64,000 nt of DNA, taken from contig JAQSWM010000003.1 of assembly GCA_029266635.1 (NCBI GenBank), forward strand, positions 62,001 to 126,000. Direction: 5' to 3'. The stretch is from Sphingobacteriaceae bacterium (lineage in GTDB: Bacteria > Bacteroidota > Bacteroidia > Sphingobacteriales > Sphingobacteriaceae). Shown piece after piece: positions 56,621-64,000 of the stretch. The notes under the pieces are model-generated. The model ran no database searches and was not told where the DNA came from. It worked only from the letters and a program-made list of their open reading frames with translations. How positions within the stretch are numbered: position 1 is the stretch's first letter; each line of letters opens with the position of its first letter. The position numbers were made by a program, and so were the translations under genes.

Positions 56621-59476
56621 CTACGATTTTGGATTTCCGTCAGCATCAAGTTCCACAATTGGGTACCCAAGTTTTTGCAGCCCGGGCAAAATGCTTTTTT
56701 TATCGCCCACTACCACAATCACCATTTTGTTCAGATCAAGGTACTTTTTTGCAAGCGCATCAATATCAGATTTGCTGATGCTGTTGCGGATTTTGCCTTG
56801 TTCGTCCACATATGTCGGCTTCAAATCATACTCGAGGATACGCGACAGGAAACTTGCTTTTTGGGAGTTTGTCTCATAGTTGCGGGCGGTGCTCTGGTTG
56901 ATTGAAGATCGCATGAAGCTTAGCTCATCGTCTTTGATGCCATCCTTTGCATAATTCTGGATTTCTTTGATAAACTCCACAACTGAACTGTCGGTCGCTG
57001 AGGCTCTCACGCCAGCCGAAGCTGTAAAGTTGCCACCGTATTTTCCAGATGAAAATCCTGAACGGGCGCCATAGGTCCAGCCTTTATCTTCTCTCAGGTT
57101 CAGGTTGATGCGGCTGGTAAAGGCTGCACCCAGATTGTAGTTCATCAGCCCAAGACGATAGTACTCGCCGGTTGCATCATAGTTTAGCCCTGTTAAGTTC
57201 CCGATCCTGATCTCAGATTGAGCAGCTTTAGGCACATCTATAAGGTAGATGGTGGTTTCGTTAAACGTTTTGCCCGGAGCAGGAGCCGGAACGCTGATTT
57301 TCTTACCTGACCACTTGTTCAGGAACGCAAGTTTGCTTTTGATGTCTGCTTCCTTCACATCGCCAACTACCACAACAGAGCTCAACGACGGCGACAAATA
57401 GTTGCCGTAAAATGCCTGAACATCGGCAAGAGTGATGTTAGGGATTGTTTTTTCAGTGCCTGATGCGGCGATGGTGCGAACGTTATCTGCCCCGTAAAGA
57501 ATCTTATTGTACACATCAGAAGCAATTGATGCGGGCTGAGTTTTTGCTCTTTTTAGACCAATGATTGTTTGCTGCTTGATGCGGTCGAGCGATTCCTGGG
57601 TAAACTTTGGATGCATCATTCGCTCTTCGAGGAGCTTAAGAGTTTTGTCGAGGTTTTTGGTCAGGGATGAAACCGAGTAAGAAAAACCATCGCCTGAAGC
57701 AAACACAAAAATCGAACTTCCAAGTTTCTGCAATTCTGCGCTGAATGCCTCCGATGTGTAGTTCTGTGTATCTTCGTTCAACATGCGGCCTACAATGCCG
57801 GCAATACCGGCTTTTGATGGATCTTTCGCCTCAAACAAGCCGCCGCCATCAATATTTATCGCGAGAGAAACAGATGGAATTTCTGTGTTTTCTGTTCCAA
57901 TCATTCTGATGCCGTTAGCTGTTTTAGCAGTCCAGAACTTCGGAACCGATACTGAAACGGGGTTTGTTCCTGTAGCAGGAATTGCTTTTCGGCTGAATTT
58001 ATCCTGTGCTTTCACATATTTCAGGCCATCGTATCCATAGTTTGGAGCCTTATATCCGGAAGTGTCGATTGTATAATTATCAGCAGCCAGGCGCATATCG
58101 CCTTTGCCTTTTGGCAGCACGCTCAGCACAACTGCATTTTTGTTCTTCACATACGTATTGTAAACACGCATTACGTCTTCTTTGGCGACGTTTTGAATAG
58201 CCTTGAGACGGTTTTGAATCTGGTTCGGATTTCCTGTAAACGTTTGTGCAGCAGCAAGCGACGACACTTTGCCGGATACGCTTGAAAGTGCGTTAATGAA
58301 CTGAGCTTCGGATGCGCCTTTGATACGGGTAAGATCCTCGTCGGAAACACCCTTCGCTTCAAATTCTTTTAGCGACTGCTGGATGATTGCATACACATCC
58401 TGCAGCGACTCGCCCGGCGCAGGGTAAGCGCTAATGCTGATCTCTCCGGCTAATTCAGAACCGTAAGATGACATGCTTGCCTGGCTTGCCTTCCTGGTTT
58501 TTACCAGATTCTTATACAATATTGAGTTGTTGCCACGGCCGATGATGCTGGTTAGCACGTTGAGCGCCGCCTCGTCTTTATCATAGTTTGGAACTCCGGG
58601 ATAGGTAATATCAAGTAAAGGCTGCTGCGCATAGTTGTCTTCGTAAGACACATAGCGAGTTTTGTTCAGAACCGGAGCCGGATATTTCACGTTTTTAACT
58701 TCAGGACCACGAGGGATGGAGCCGAAATATTTTTCTATCCAAGCCAGTGTTTGTCGGCTGTTGATGTCTCCACCGATGGTGATTGTTGAGTTATTCGGAC
58801 CATACCAGCGGAGGAAGAAGTTCTTTAAATCGTTTACATTAACCCGGTTCAGGTCTTCAATGTAACCAATGGTAAGCCAGGAATATGGATGCCCGTAAGG
58901 GTAAAGCGTCTTGGCTGCGTATTGGCCAGCCAGTCCATAGGGGCGGTTATCGTAGTTCTGTCCACGCTCGTTCTTTACCGTTGCACGTTGAATTTCAAAC
59001 TTCTGCTGTGTTACCGCATCCATCAAAAATCCCATCCTGTCAGCTTCCAGCCAGATCATCTTTTCAACCTGGTTGCTCGGAACAGTTTCGTAATAATTGG
59101 TTCGATCCTGATTAGTGGAACCATTTAGTGTTCCGCCGCTCTCAGTTACAATTTTGAAATGCTCATCATCTTTTACGTTATCAGATCCCTGGAACATCAT
59201 GTGCTCAAAGAAATGCGCAAAGCCGGATTTACCGATCTCTTCGCGGGCCGAGCCAACGTGGTAGGTAACATCTACGTGTGCCACCGGATCAGAATGATCT
59301 TCGTGGAGGATCACGGTGAGCCCGTTTGGCAAAACATACTTCTCATAAGGAATGACAATCTCATTCCCTTTCTTAACAACTTTTTCTACAAGCTTTGCCT
59401 GCGACTGTACTACCTGTGCCTGAGCAAAAGGAAGATATCCAATGCCGAGTGCAACGATGAGTAATTTCTTTTTCAT
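56621..59476 (-). CDS. M16 (insulinase family) zinc peptidase, two-unit
   Basis: A 951-residue periplasmic peptidase with signal peptide MKKKLLIVALGIGYLPFAQA. The N-terminal half has the inverted zinc motif GFAHFFEHMMFQGSDNV (HxxEH), with the third ligand Glu about 75 residues on in ERGQNYDNRPYG-like context. The C-terminal half repeats the fold without the zinc site, as in two-domain M16 proteins of Bacteroidota. It probably degrades peptides or signal remnants in the periplasm. It follows the ABC ATPase by 44 bases in the same direction; its promoter is unclear. Confidence 0.93.
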   Translation of the reverse strand: MKKKLLIVALGIGYLPFAQAQVVQSQAKLVEKVVKKGNEIVIPYEKYVLPNGLTVILHEDHSDPVAHVDVTYHVGSAREEIGKSGFAHFFEHMMFQGSDNVKDDEHFKIVTESGGTLNGSTNQDRTNYYETVPSNQVEKMIWLEADRMGFLMDAVTQQKFEIQRATVKNERGQNYDNRPYGLAGQYAAKTLYPYGHPYSWLTIGYIEDLNRVNVNDLKNFFLRWYGPNNSTITIGGDINSRQTLAWIEKYFGSIPRGPEVKNVKYPAPVLNKTRYVSYEDNYAQQPLLDITYPGVPNYDKDEAALNVLTSIIGRGNNSILYKNLVKTRKASQASMSSYGSELAGEISISAYPAPGESLQDVYAIIQQSLKEFEAKGVSDEDLTRIKGASEAQFINALSSVSGKVSSLAAAQTFTGNPNQIQNRLKAIQNVAKEDVMRVYNTYVKNKNAVVLSVLPKGKGDMRLAADNYTIDTSGYKAPNYGYDGLKYVKAQDKFSRKAIPATGTNPVSVSVPKFWTAKTANGIRMIGTENTEIPSVSLAINIDGGGLFEAKDPSKAGIAGIVGRMLNEDTQNYTSEAFSAELQKLGSSIFVFASGDGFSYSVSSLTKNLDKTLKLLEERMMHPKFTQESLDRIKQQTIIGLKRAKTQPASIASDVYNKILYGADNVRTIAASGTEKTIPNITLADVQAFYGNYLSPSLSSVVVVGDVKEADIKSKLAFLNKWSGKKISVPAPAPGKTFNETTIYLIDVPKAAQSEIRIGNLTGLNYDATGEYYRLGLMNYNLGAAFTSRINLNLREDKGWTYGARSGFSSGKYGGNFTASAGVRASATDSSVVEFIKEIQNYAKDGIKDDELSFMRSSINQSTARNYETNSQKASFLSRILEYDLKPTYVDEQGKIRNSISKSDIDALAKKYLDLNKMVIVVVGDKKSILPGLQKLGYPIVELDADGNPKS

Positions 59477-59520
59477 ACTGGATTGATAATAATGACAATC
59501 TCAATATTACTCAAAAAAAT

Positions 59521-60144
59521 CTATAGCTGCTTGTAGTCAGTGATGTTGATGAAGTTTTTACAAAAGGAATATTCGTTCTCCTGATTGGAACAAATGATGA
59601 GAAGGCGATCGGCTGAAAATTGCTCAACCAGTTGGCGATACCAGGAAATCCCGGTCGTGTCGAGGTTTGAGGCGGGTTCATCGAGGAGCAGTATGGGGCT
59701 GTTTGAGCAAAAAGCCAGCGTGAGCTTCAGGCGCTGTTTCATTCCCGAGGAGAAATGCTTGATTAGCTTATTTGCTGATTTCCCCAAACCGGAAAGCTCC
59801 AAAGCTTGCTTTGCATCCAGCCCATCGCGGTAGCTCTTAAACTTGAAATGAAACTCTAGTTGTTCCTGTAGAGTAAATTCTTCTATGAGCTCCAAGTAAG
59901 GCGCAGCAATGCTGATGTGATTGAAAGCGGCTTCAATATCCAGAGTTTTTCCATTCTGCTGATAGGAAATTGAGCCGGCGGATGGAGTAAGGCTGCCTGA
60001 GATTACCTGAAGTAAAGTTGATTTACCCGAGCCATTCGGCCCAAGCACAGCATACGACTCTCCTGTTTCGAAGGTATAGTTTACATCCCTGAAAATCCAT
60101 TCGCGGTTAAACCTGCGCCCAATATTCTCAAGGATGATTTCCAA
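59521..60144 (-). CDS. ABC transporter ATP-binding protein
   Basis: A 207-residue cytosolic ATPase subunit. Walker A is VLGPNGSGKSTLLQVI, the signature is HFSSGMKQRLKLTLAFCSNSP with Walker B ILLLDEPASNLDT, and the H-loop region follows. The family is the short CcmA/lipid-type class, and no permease gene lies beside it, so the substrate is unknown. It is the last but one gene of a leftward run after lpxA (23 bases away), which makes an envelope-related role possible but unproven. Confidence 0.92.
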   Translation of the reverse strand: MEIILENIGRRFNREWIFRDVNYTFETGESYAVLGPNGSGKSTLLQVISGSLTPSAGSISYQQNGKTLDIEAAFNHISIAAPYLELIEEFTLQEQLEFHFKFKSYRDGLDAKQALELSGLGKSANKLIKHFSSGMKQRLKLTLAFCSNSPILLLDEPASNLDTTGISWYRQLVEQFSADRLLIICSNQENEYSFCKNFINITDYKQL

Positions 60145-60167
60145 TGTGATGCTACTTAAGGCAGGAG

Positions 60168-60950
60168 CTAAGCGCTTCCAAATCCTTTCATGATGCCGCG
60201 GTTTGAATTCCGGATAAAATCTAAAATCTCATCCCGAATTTCCGTTGGCTGACGCTCTGCTTCAATGATATCAAGAGCCGTACTATTATTAAACTTTTTA
60301 ACGAAGATGGTACGGTAAATATCTTGTATTTCATTGATCTGCTCAGAACTAAAGCCCCTGCGGCGCAAGCCAACAGAGTTGATGCCCACGTAAGAAAGTG
60401 GCTCGCGGGCTGCTTTTACGTAAGGTGGTACATCCTTCCGCACAAGCGAACCACCTGTTACGAATGCATGCTGCCCAACTTTGACGAACTGGTGGATTGC
60501 TACCATTCCCGCAAGAACTACATTATCACCAATCGTTACGTGCCCAGCAAGTGTGGTGTTATTTGAAAAGATGCAATTGTTTCCAACTTCACAGTCATGC
60601 GCCACGTGGCAGTATGCCATTATCAGGCAATTCTGACCAATAACGGTTTTCCAGCGATCCCTGGTACCGCGGTTTATGGTTACGCACTCGCGGATGGTAG
60701 TGTTATCGCCAATTTCGGCAGTGGTTTTTTCGTCCTCGAACTTCAAGTCCTGTGGAATGCCGGAGATCACAGCGCCTGGAAAGATTTTGCAATTCTTTCC
60801 GATTCTCGCACCATCCATAATGGTTACGTTCGGGCCTATCCAAGTGCCTTCGCCAATCACAACATCTTTGTTGATGGTCACGAACGGCTCAATCACTACA
60901 TTTTGTGCGATTTTTGCGTCCGGATGGATATAAGCTAAAGGCTGGATCAT
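60168..60950 (-). CDS. lpxA: UDP-N-acetylglucosamine acyltransferase
   Basis: First step of lipid A synthesis: transfers a 3-hydroxyacyl chain from ACP to UDP-GlcNAc. The 260-residue protein is a left-handed beta-helix of hexapeptide repeats (IHPDAKIAQNVVIEPFVTIN and on). The catalytic His sits in MAYCHVAHDCEVGNN. The C-terminal helical part is QINEIQDIYRTIFVKKFN. Its ATG overlaps the lpxC-fabZ stop by four bases (ATGA), so it is in one operon with lpxD and lpxC-fabZ. Confidence 0.97.
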   Translation of the reverse strand: MIQPLAYIHPDAKIAQNVVIEPFVTINKDVVIGEGTWIGPNVTIMDGARIGKNCKIFPGAVISGIPQDLKFEDEKTTAEIGDNTTIRECVTINRGTRDRWKTVIGQNCLIMAYCHVAHDCEVGNNCIFSNNTTLAGHVTIGDNVVLAGMVAIHQFVKVGQHAFVTGGSLVRKDVPPYVKAAREPLSYVGINSVGLRRRGFSSEQINEIQDIYRTIFVKKFNNSTALDIIEAERQPTEIRDEILDFIRNSNRGIMKGFGSA

Positions 60951-62353
60951 GCGTCGTTGCCCTTCACTTTAACAATTTGAGCCATCAGTTCGGCCTCCAC
61001 AACAACCCGCTCTCCAACCATTCCAACACCTTTCATTTGGGCAATTCCGCGGCGGATTGGGGCGAGCAGATCGCAACGGAAAATCAATGTATCTCCCGGA
61101 AGTACTTTGTCCTTGAAACGTGCATTTTCTATTTTCAGGAAGAGCGTGAGCCAGTTCTCCGGGTCAGGAACGGTGTTCAGGACCAAAATTCCCCCTGTTT
61201 GAGCCATGGCTTCGATTTGTAAAACGCCGGGCATAACGGGAGCGCCGGGAAAGTGGCCGATGAAAAACGGCTCATTCATGGTTACGCTCTTTAATCCTAC
61301 CACGTGCATTTTGGTTAGCTCCAGAATCTTGTCTACCAGCAGCATCGGCGGCCTGTGCGGCAGGATGTTCATGATCTGAACTGTGTCGTAAACCGGGGTT
61401 ACGTGCGGATCATAAACGTGAATGTGCTTTTTGCTACGCTCTTTTTTGATCTGAGCTTTAATCTTTTTCGCGAAAGCAACGTTTGCTGCATGTCCGGGGC
61501 GGGCAGCCATGATGTGGCCTTTGAGCGGAGTGCCCACCAATGCCAGATCACCGATCATATCTAAAAGCTTGTGGCGGGCAGGCTCGTTCTGGTGGCGTAA
61601 CTCAATGTTATTCAGAATGCCTTCCTTAGCTACATCAATATCATCACGCTGGAACAGCTTGGCTAGTTTCTTCAGCTCGTCTTTTTCTACGTGCTTATCA
61701 ACCACAACAATTGCGTTGTTCAGGTCTCCGCCCTTGATCAGGTCATTCTCAACCAACATTTCCAGCTCATGCAAAAAGCAGAACGTGCGACTGGAAGCGA
61801 TTTCCTTCTTAAATTCAGAAAGTGTGGTTATTGCTGCGTGCTGACTACCTAAAACAGGTGAATTGTAGTCGATCATGCAGGTAAACCTGTAATCATCCAA
61901 CGGCATGGCCACCATCTCAACTTTGCGATCAGGCTCCGAGTAGTGGATGTTATAAGGTATGCTGTAATACTCGCGGGTTGCTTCCTGTTCGACATACCCG
62001 CCTTTTTCCAAGGCTTCAATAAAATGGATGGAACTGCCATCCATAATAGGAGTTTCTGGTCCGTCGAGCTCAATTAACACGTTATCTATCTCCAGGCCCA
62101 CCAAAGCCGCCAACACATGCTCAACTGTATTTACTGTTGCGCCGTTTTGTGAAATAGTAGTTCCGCGGGAGGTATCAGTAACATTGTCAACATCGGCTTC
62201 CACAACAGGGCGGCCTTCTATGTCTATCCGTTGAAATTTGTATCCGTGGTTTTCCGGGGCGGGCTTGAAAGTCATCGTAACAGGCTTGCCGGTGTGAAGG
62301 CCGTTGCCGGAAACGGTTACATCAGATTTGATGGTTCTTTGTTTTACATCCAT
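60947..62353 (-). CDS. lpxC-fabZ: Bifunctional UDP-3-O-acyl-GlcNAc deacetylase / 3-hydroxyacyl-ACP dehydratase
   Basis: A 468-residue fusion. The N-terminal 310 residues are LpxC, the zinc deacetylase of lipid A synthesis (VSGNGLHTGKPVTMTFKPA, VEHVLAALVGLEIDNVLIEL, DGPETPIMDGSS, and KLLDMIGDLALVG with HIMAARPGHAANVAF). The C-terminal 145 residues are FabZ, the hot-dog dehydratase of fatty acid synthesis (NILPHRPPMLLVDKI, NEPFFIGHFPGAPVMPGVLQ, with the His and Glu catalytic pair). Such fusions are typical of Bacteroidota. It lies between lpxD (3 bases) and lpxA (4-base overlap). Confidence 0.97.
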   Translation of the reverse strand: MDVKQRTIKSDVTVSGNGLHTGKPVTMTFKPAPENHGYKFQRIDIEGRPVVEADVDNVTDTSRGTTISQNGATVNTVEHVLAALVGLEIDNVLIELDGPETPIMDGSSIHFIEALEKGGYVEQEATREYYSIPYNIHYSEPDRKVEMVAMPLDDYRFTCMIDYNSPVLGSQHAAITTLSEFKKEIASSRTFCFLHELEMLVENDLIKGGDLNNAIVVVDKHVEKDELKKLAKLFQRDDIDVAKEGILNNIELRHQNEPARHKLLDMIGDLALVGTPLKGHIMAARPGHAANVAFAKKIKAQIKKERSKKHIHVYDPHVTPVYDTVQIMNILPHRPPMLLVDKILELTKMHVVGLKSVTMNEPFFIGHFPGAPVMPGVLQIEAMAQTGGILVLNTVPDPENWLTLFLKIENARFKDKVLPGDTLIFRCDLLAPIRRGIAQMKGVGMVGERVVVEAELMAQIVKVKGNDA

Positions 62354-62356
62354 GTA

Positions 62357-63403
62357 TCAGCTGTTCTCTGATTTATTATTTTCTTTGAGTTTACGCTCGA
62401 GTTCTTCGATTTTTCGCTCCAGTTCTGGCAAGCGCTGCAGCACAACCTGTGCTCGCATATGGTTGTTATAGGTGGTGGCAGGAGCTCCAGCCCATTTCTT
62501 TCCTTCTTCTTCTATTGAGCGGTTTATGCCTGATTTTGCCTGGATCTGTGTGCCCTTGGCGATGCTGATATGGCCTACAATCCCAACCTGGCCACCAACT
62601 ATTACGTTTTCGCCAATCTTAGTACTACCAGACACGCCGGTTTGGGAAGCTATGACGGTATTTGCGCCAATCTCTGCATTATGTGCTATCTGGATCAGAT
62701 TATCCAGCTTTACGCCTTTGCGGATAATTGTTGAACCAATCGTCGCCCGGTCGATGCAGGTATTTGCGCCAATTTCTACATCATCCTCAACCAAAACATT
62801 CCCGATCTGGCTGATCTTATTGTAGCTTCCATCGGCTTGCGGAGCAAAGCCGAAGCCGTCGCTGCCTATAACAGAATTGGAGTGAATAATTACGCGGTTC
62901 CCAATTACAGTGTCGAAATACAGCTTAACGCCCGCGAAGAAAGTGCAGTTATCGCCAACTTTTACGTTGTCGCTGATGTATGTGTGCGGGTAGATTTTGC
63001 AGTTATCACCAATAACAGCGTTTGGACCGATATAGGCGAAAGCGCCGATGTAAACATCTTTTCCGACGGTTGCGGAAGGGTGGATAAAGCAGGGTTGTTC
63101 AATGCCGCTCTTGTCTAGTTTTATAGTATTGTACTTCTCCAGCAGCACAGAAAAGCTACTGTACGCATCTTTAACGCGGACCAATGTAGCCTTGACGGGA
63201 TGATCAAGCTGAAACTCGTTGTTGAGAATAACAACGGAAGCGTTTGTGGTGTATAAAAAAGCTTCGTACTTGGGATTAGCAAGGAAAGAAAGCGATCCTT
63301 CCTCTGCTTCTTCAATTTTAGCCAGCTTGCTTACTGTAGCATCAGGATTTCCCTCAACGGTACCGTTTAACAAAACCCCAATCTGGTGTGCAGTAAATTG
63401 CAT
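62357..63403 (-). CDS. lpxD: UDP-3-O-(3-hydroxyacyl)glucosamine N-acyltransferase
   Basis: Third step of lipid A synthesis, N-acylating the deacetylated sugar. The 348-residue protein has the N-terminal uridine-binding domain (about 1-100, SLSFLANPKYEAFLYTTNAS), a hexapeptide beta-helix (CFIHPSATVGKDVYIGAFAY and on) and the catalytic His in DNLIQIAHNAEIGANTVIAS. The C-terminal coil has QRLPELERKIEELERKLKEN. The ATG is the fourth base after a -7 promoter element, so the mRNA may be nearly leaderless. It is the first gene of the lpxD-lpxC/fabZ-lpxA run. Confidence 0.97.
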   Translation of the reverse strand: MQFTAHQIGVLLNGTVEGNPDATVSKLAKIEEAEEGSLSFLANPKYEAFLYTTNASVVILNNEFQLDHPVKATLVRVKDAYSSFSVLLEKYNTIKLDKSGIEQPCFIHPSATVGKDVYIGAFAYIGPNAVIGDNCKIYPHTYISDNVKVGDNCTFFAGVKLYFDTVIGNRVIIHSNSVIGSDGFGFAPQADGSYNKISQIGNVLVEDDVEIGANTCIDRATIGSTIIRKGVKLDNLIQIAHNAEIGANTVIASQTGVSGSTKIGENVIVGGQVGIVGHISIAKGTQIQAKSGINRSIEEEGKKWAGAPATTYNNHMRAQVVLQRLPELERKIEELERKLKENNKSENS

Positions 63404-63407
63404 CCCG

Positions 63408-63438
63408 CAAATTTATGTGATATTACTTAACGAACAAA
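63408..63438 (-). promoter_or_regulatory. Consensus promoter of the lpxD-lpxC/fabZ-lpxA operon
   Basis: Read leftward: TTTG (63435-63438), exactly 19 bases, TAAATTTG (63408-63415), a perfect match to the Bacteroidota consensus in both elements. The lpxD ATG lies only four bases after the -7 box, so the start of transcription should fall at or just ahead of the start codon. Confidence 0.8.
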
Positions 63439-63474
63439 TGTATTAGCCTCATAAATGTGTGGCTTTAATACATT

Positions 63475-64000
63475 CTAACGTAAAACTCTCAGCGACTTAT
63501 CAAAGCACAGGATGTACTTTTCCACCGTTTTGGTAAGAGCTTCGAGGTTTGAGGTATCAGATGCGGTGGTGATATCCTGGAGTGAGCCATCTTTCATCAG
63601 CAGGTTTATGCTTCCTTTTCCTACACTGTACGCATTGTTTTTTACGGTATCAGTAAACACAAAGTACGATGCATCATCTTCCTCAAGATCGTACTTAAGA
63701 ATGGCTGCATCAACTAACTGATCAATCTTTTCGTCCGCAGGCGCATCGTTTGTAATCTCTACTTTGTACAAATCTCTGCCCGTTAAATGTTGGCAAAGAG
63801 TTGAAAGTATTAGGTCATCGTCATCCTCCCAAACCTTTACGGAAGTATAGATATCGTAGTCATCGAGTTTTGAAAAGCATTCAAGATGTTCGGGATCATT
63901 CTTGAAATCTTCGCGGCTTATCGAATTGTATAAAAAGTGAGCAAAGTGGGGAGTAGCAAATAGCTTTTTTCCGCTAAGAGCCAATTCACGAGCCCGTTCA
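63475..64000 (-). CDS. C-terminal part of an HD-domain phosphohydrolase (SAMHD1/dGTPase-like), cut by window edge
   Basis: An open frame of 174 residues reaching the right edge; the start lies outside. The visible portion is helix-rich with ARELALSGKKLFATPHFAHF, then PEHLECFSKLDDYDIYTSVK, which matches the C-terminal half of HD-domain phosphohydrolases that are often found beside lpxD in Sphingobacteriaceae. The HD catalytic motif would be in the missing N-terminal part, so the assignment rests on context and on the FSKLDDYDI segment. It is 71 bases from lpxD, which has its own promoter in the gap. Confidence 0.7.
   Translation of the reverse strand, partial: ERARELALSGKKLFATPHFAHFLYNSISREDFKNDPEHLECFSKLDDYDIYTSVKVWEDDDDLILSTLCQHLTGRDLYKVEITNDAPADEKIDQLVDAAILKYDLEEDDASYFVFTDTVKNNAYSVGKGSINLLMKDGSLQDITTASDTSNLEALTKTVEKYILCFDKSLRVLR

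Overview
The window reads as chromosomal DNA of a Bacteroidota bacterium, most likely family Sphingobacteriaceae (Pedobacter/Mucilaginibacter-like). Supporting signs are the block panC / short glycogen-synthase-like gene / DUF4270 lipoprotein / glmS, an LpxC-FabZ fusion beside lpxD and lpxA, many lipoproteins, TonB-dependent receptors with carboxypeptidase-like N-terminal domains, and promoters of the Bacteroidota TTTG-N19-TAnnTTTG type. I saw no tRNA, rRNA, CRISPR array, insertion sequence or phage gene. Coding is dense; the only gene-free stretch over 300 bases (11855-12178) holds a TPP riboswitch.

Layout. 1-2508: partial acyl-CoA dehydrogenase, heptose-phosphate nucleotidyltransferase, panC. 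2650-8617: glycogen-synthase-like protein, DUF4270 lipoprotein, glmS, oxyR, a 56-residue lipoprotein and Mn-type sodA. 8692-12084: tadA, a frameshifted csaA and a TonB receptor behind a TPP riboswitch, so thiamin uptake is the likely job. 12179-18843: DASS transporter, DUF3810 protein, formyl-THF cyclo-ligase, BrkB/YihY protein and a siderophore-type receptor whose promoter is flanked by two Fur-like boxes. 18991-27856: retropepsin-PDZ protein, cyanophycinase plus isoaspartyl peptidase, three paralogous exported TPR proteins, tail-specific protease. 27994-36684: a large six-hairpin-type exported protein, several small exported proteins (including a three-repeat peptide and a Gly/His/Asn-rich protein), a GH18 enzyme and a metallopeptidase-like protein. 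36673-44337: GH3-family protein, DUF1003, lone receiver protein, MATE pump, GH127 enzyme and sulfatase. 44405-51063: PiT phosphate transporter with DUF47 partner behind a PHO-box-like repeat, a PhoR-like kinase, then a type III polyketide synthase / methyltransferase / FAD oxidoreductase operon with a divergent UbiA prenyltransferase. 51074-56521: HD hydrolase, nucleoside phosphorylase, ECF sigma with an anti-sigma/TonB-C fusion, two DUF4197 paralogs around a DUF5808 gene, and efp. 56621-64000: M16 peptidase, ABC ATPase, lpxA, lpxC-fabZ, lpxD and a partial HD-type phosphohydrolase.

Best candidate for an undescribed system: the type III PKS-methyltransferase-flavoprotein-UbiA locus (47214-51063). 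Its three-enzyme core resembles the Streptomyces srsABC alkylresorcinol-quinone set with a prenyltransferase added, and it lies 20 bases upstream of a phosphate-type sensor kinase. Other notable items are an 80-bp palindromic insertion inside the TPP riboswitch, the 3 x 28-residue secreted peptide, and an EF-P with Asn at the tip position.
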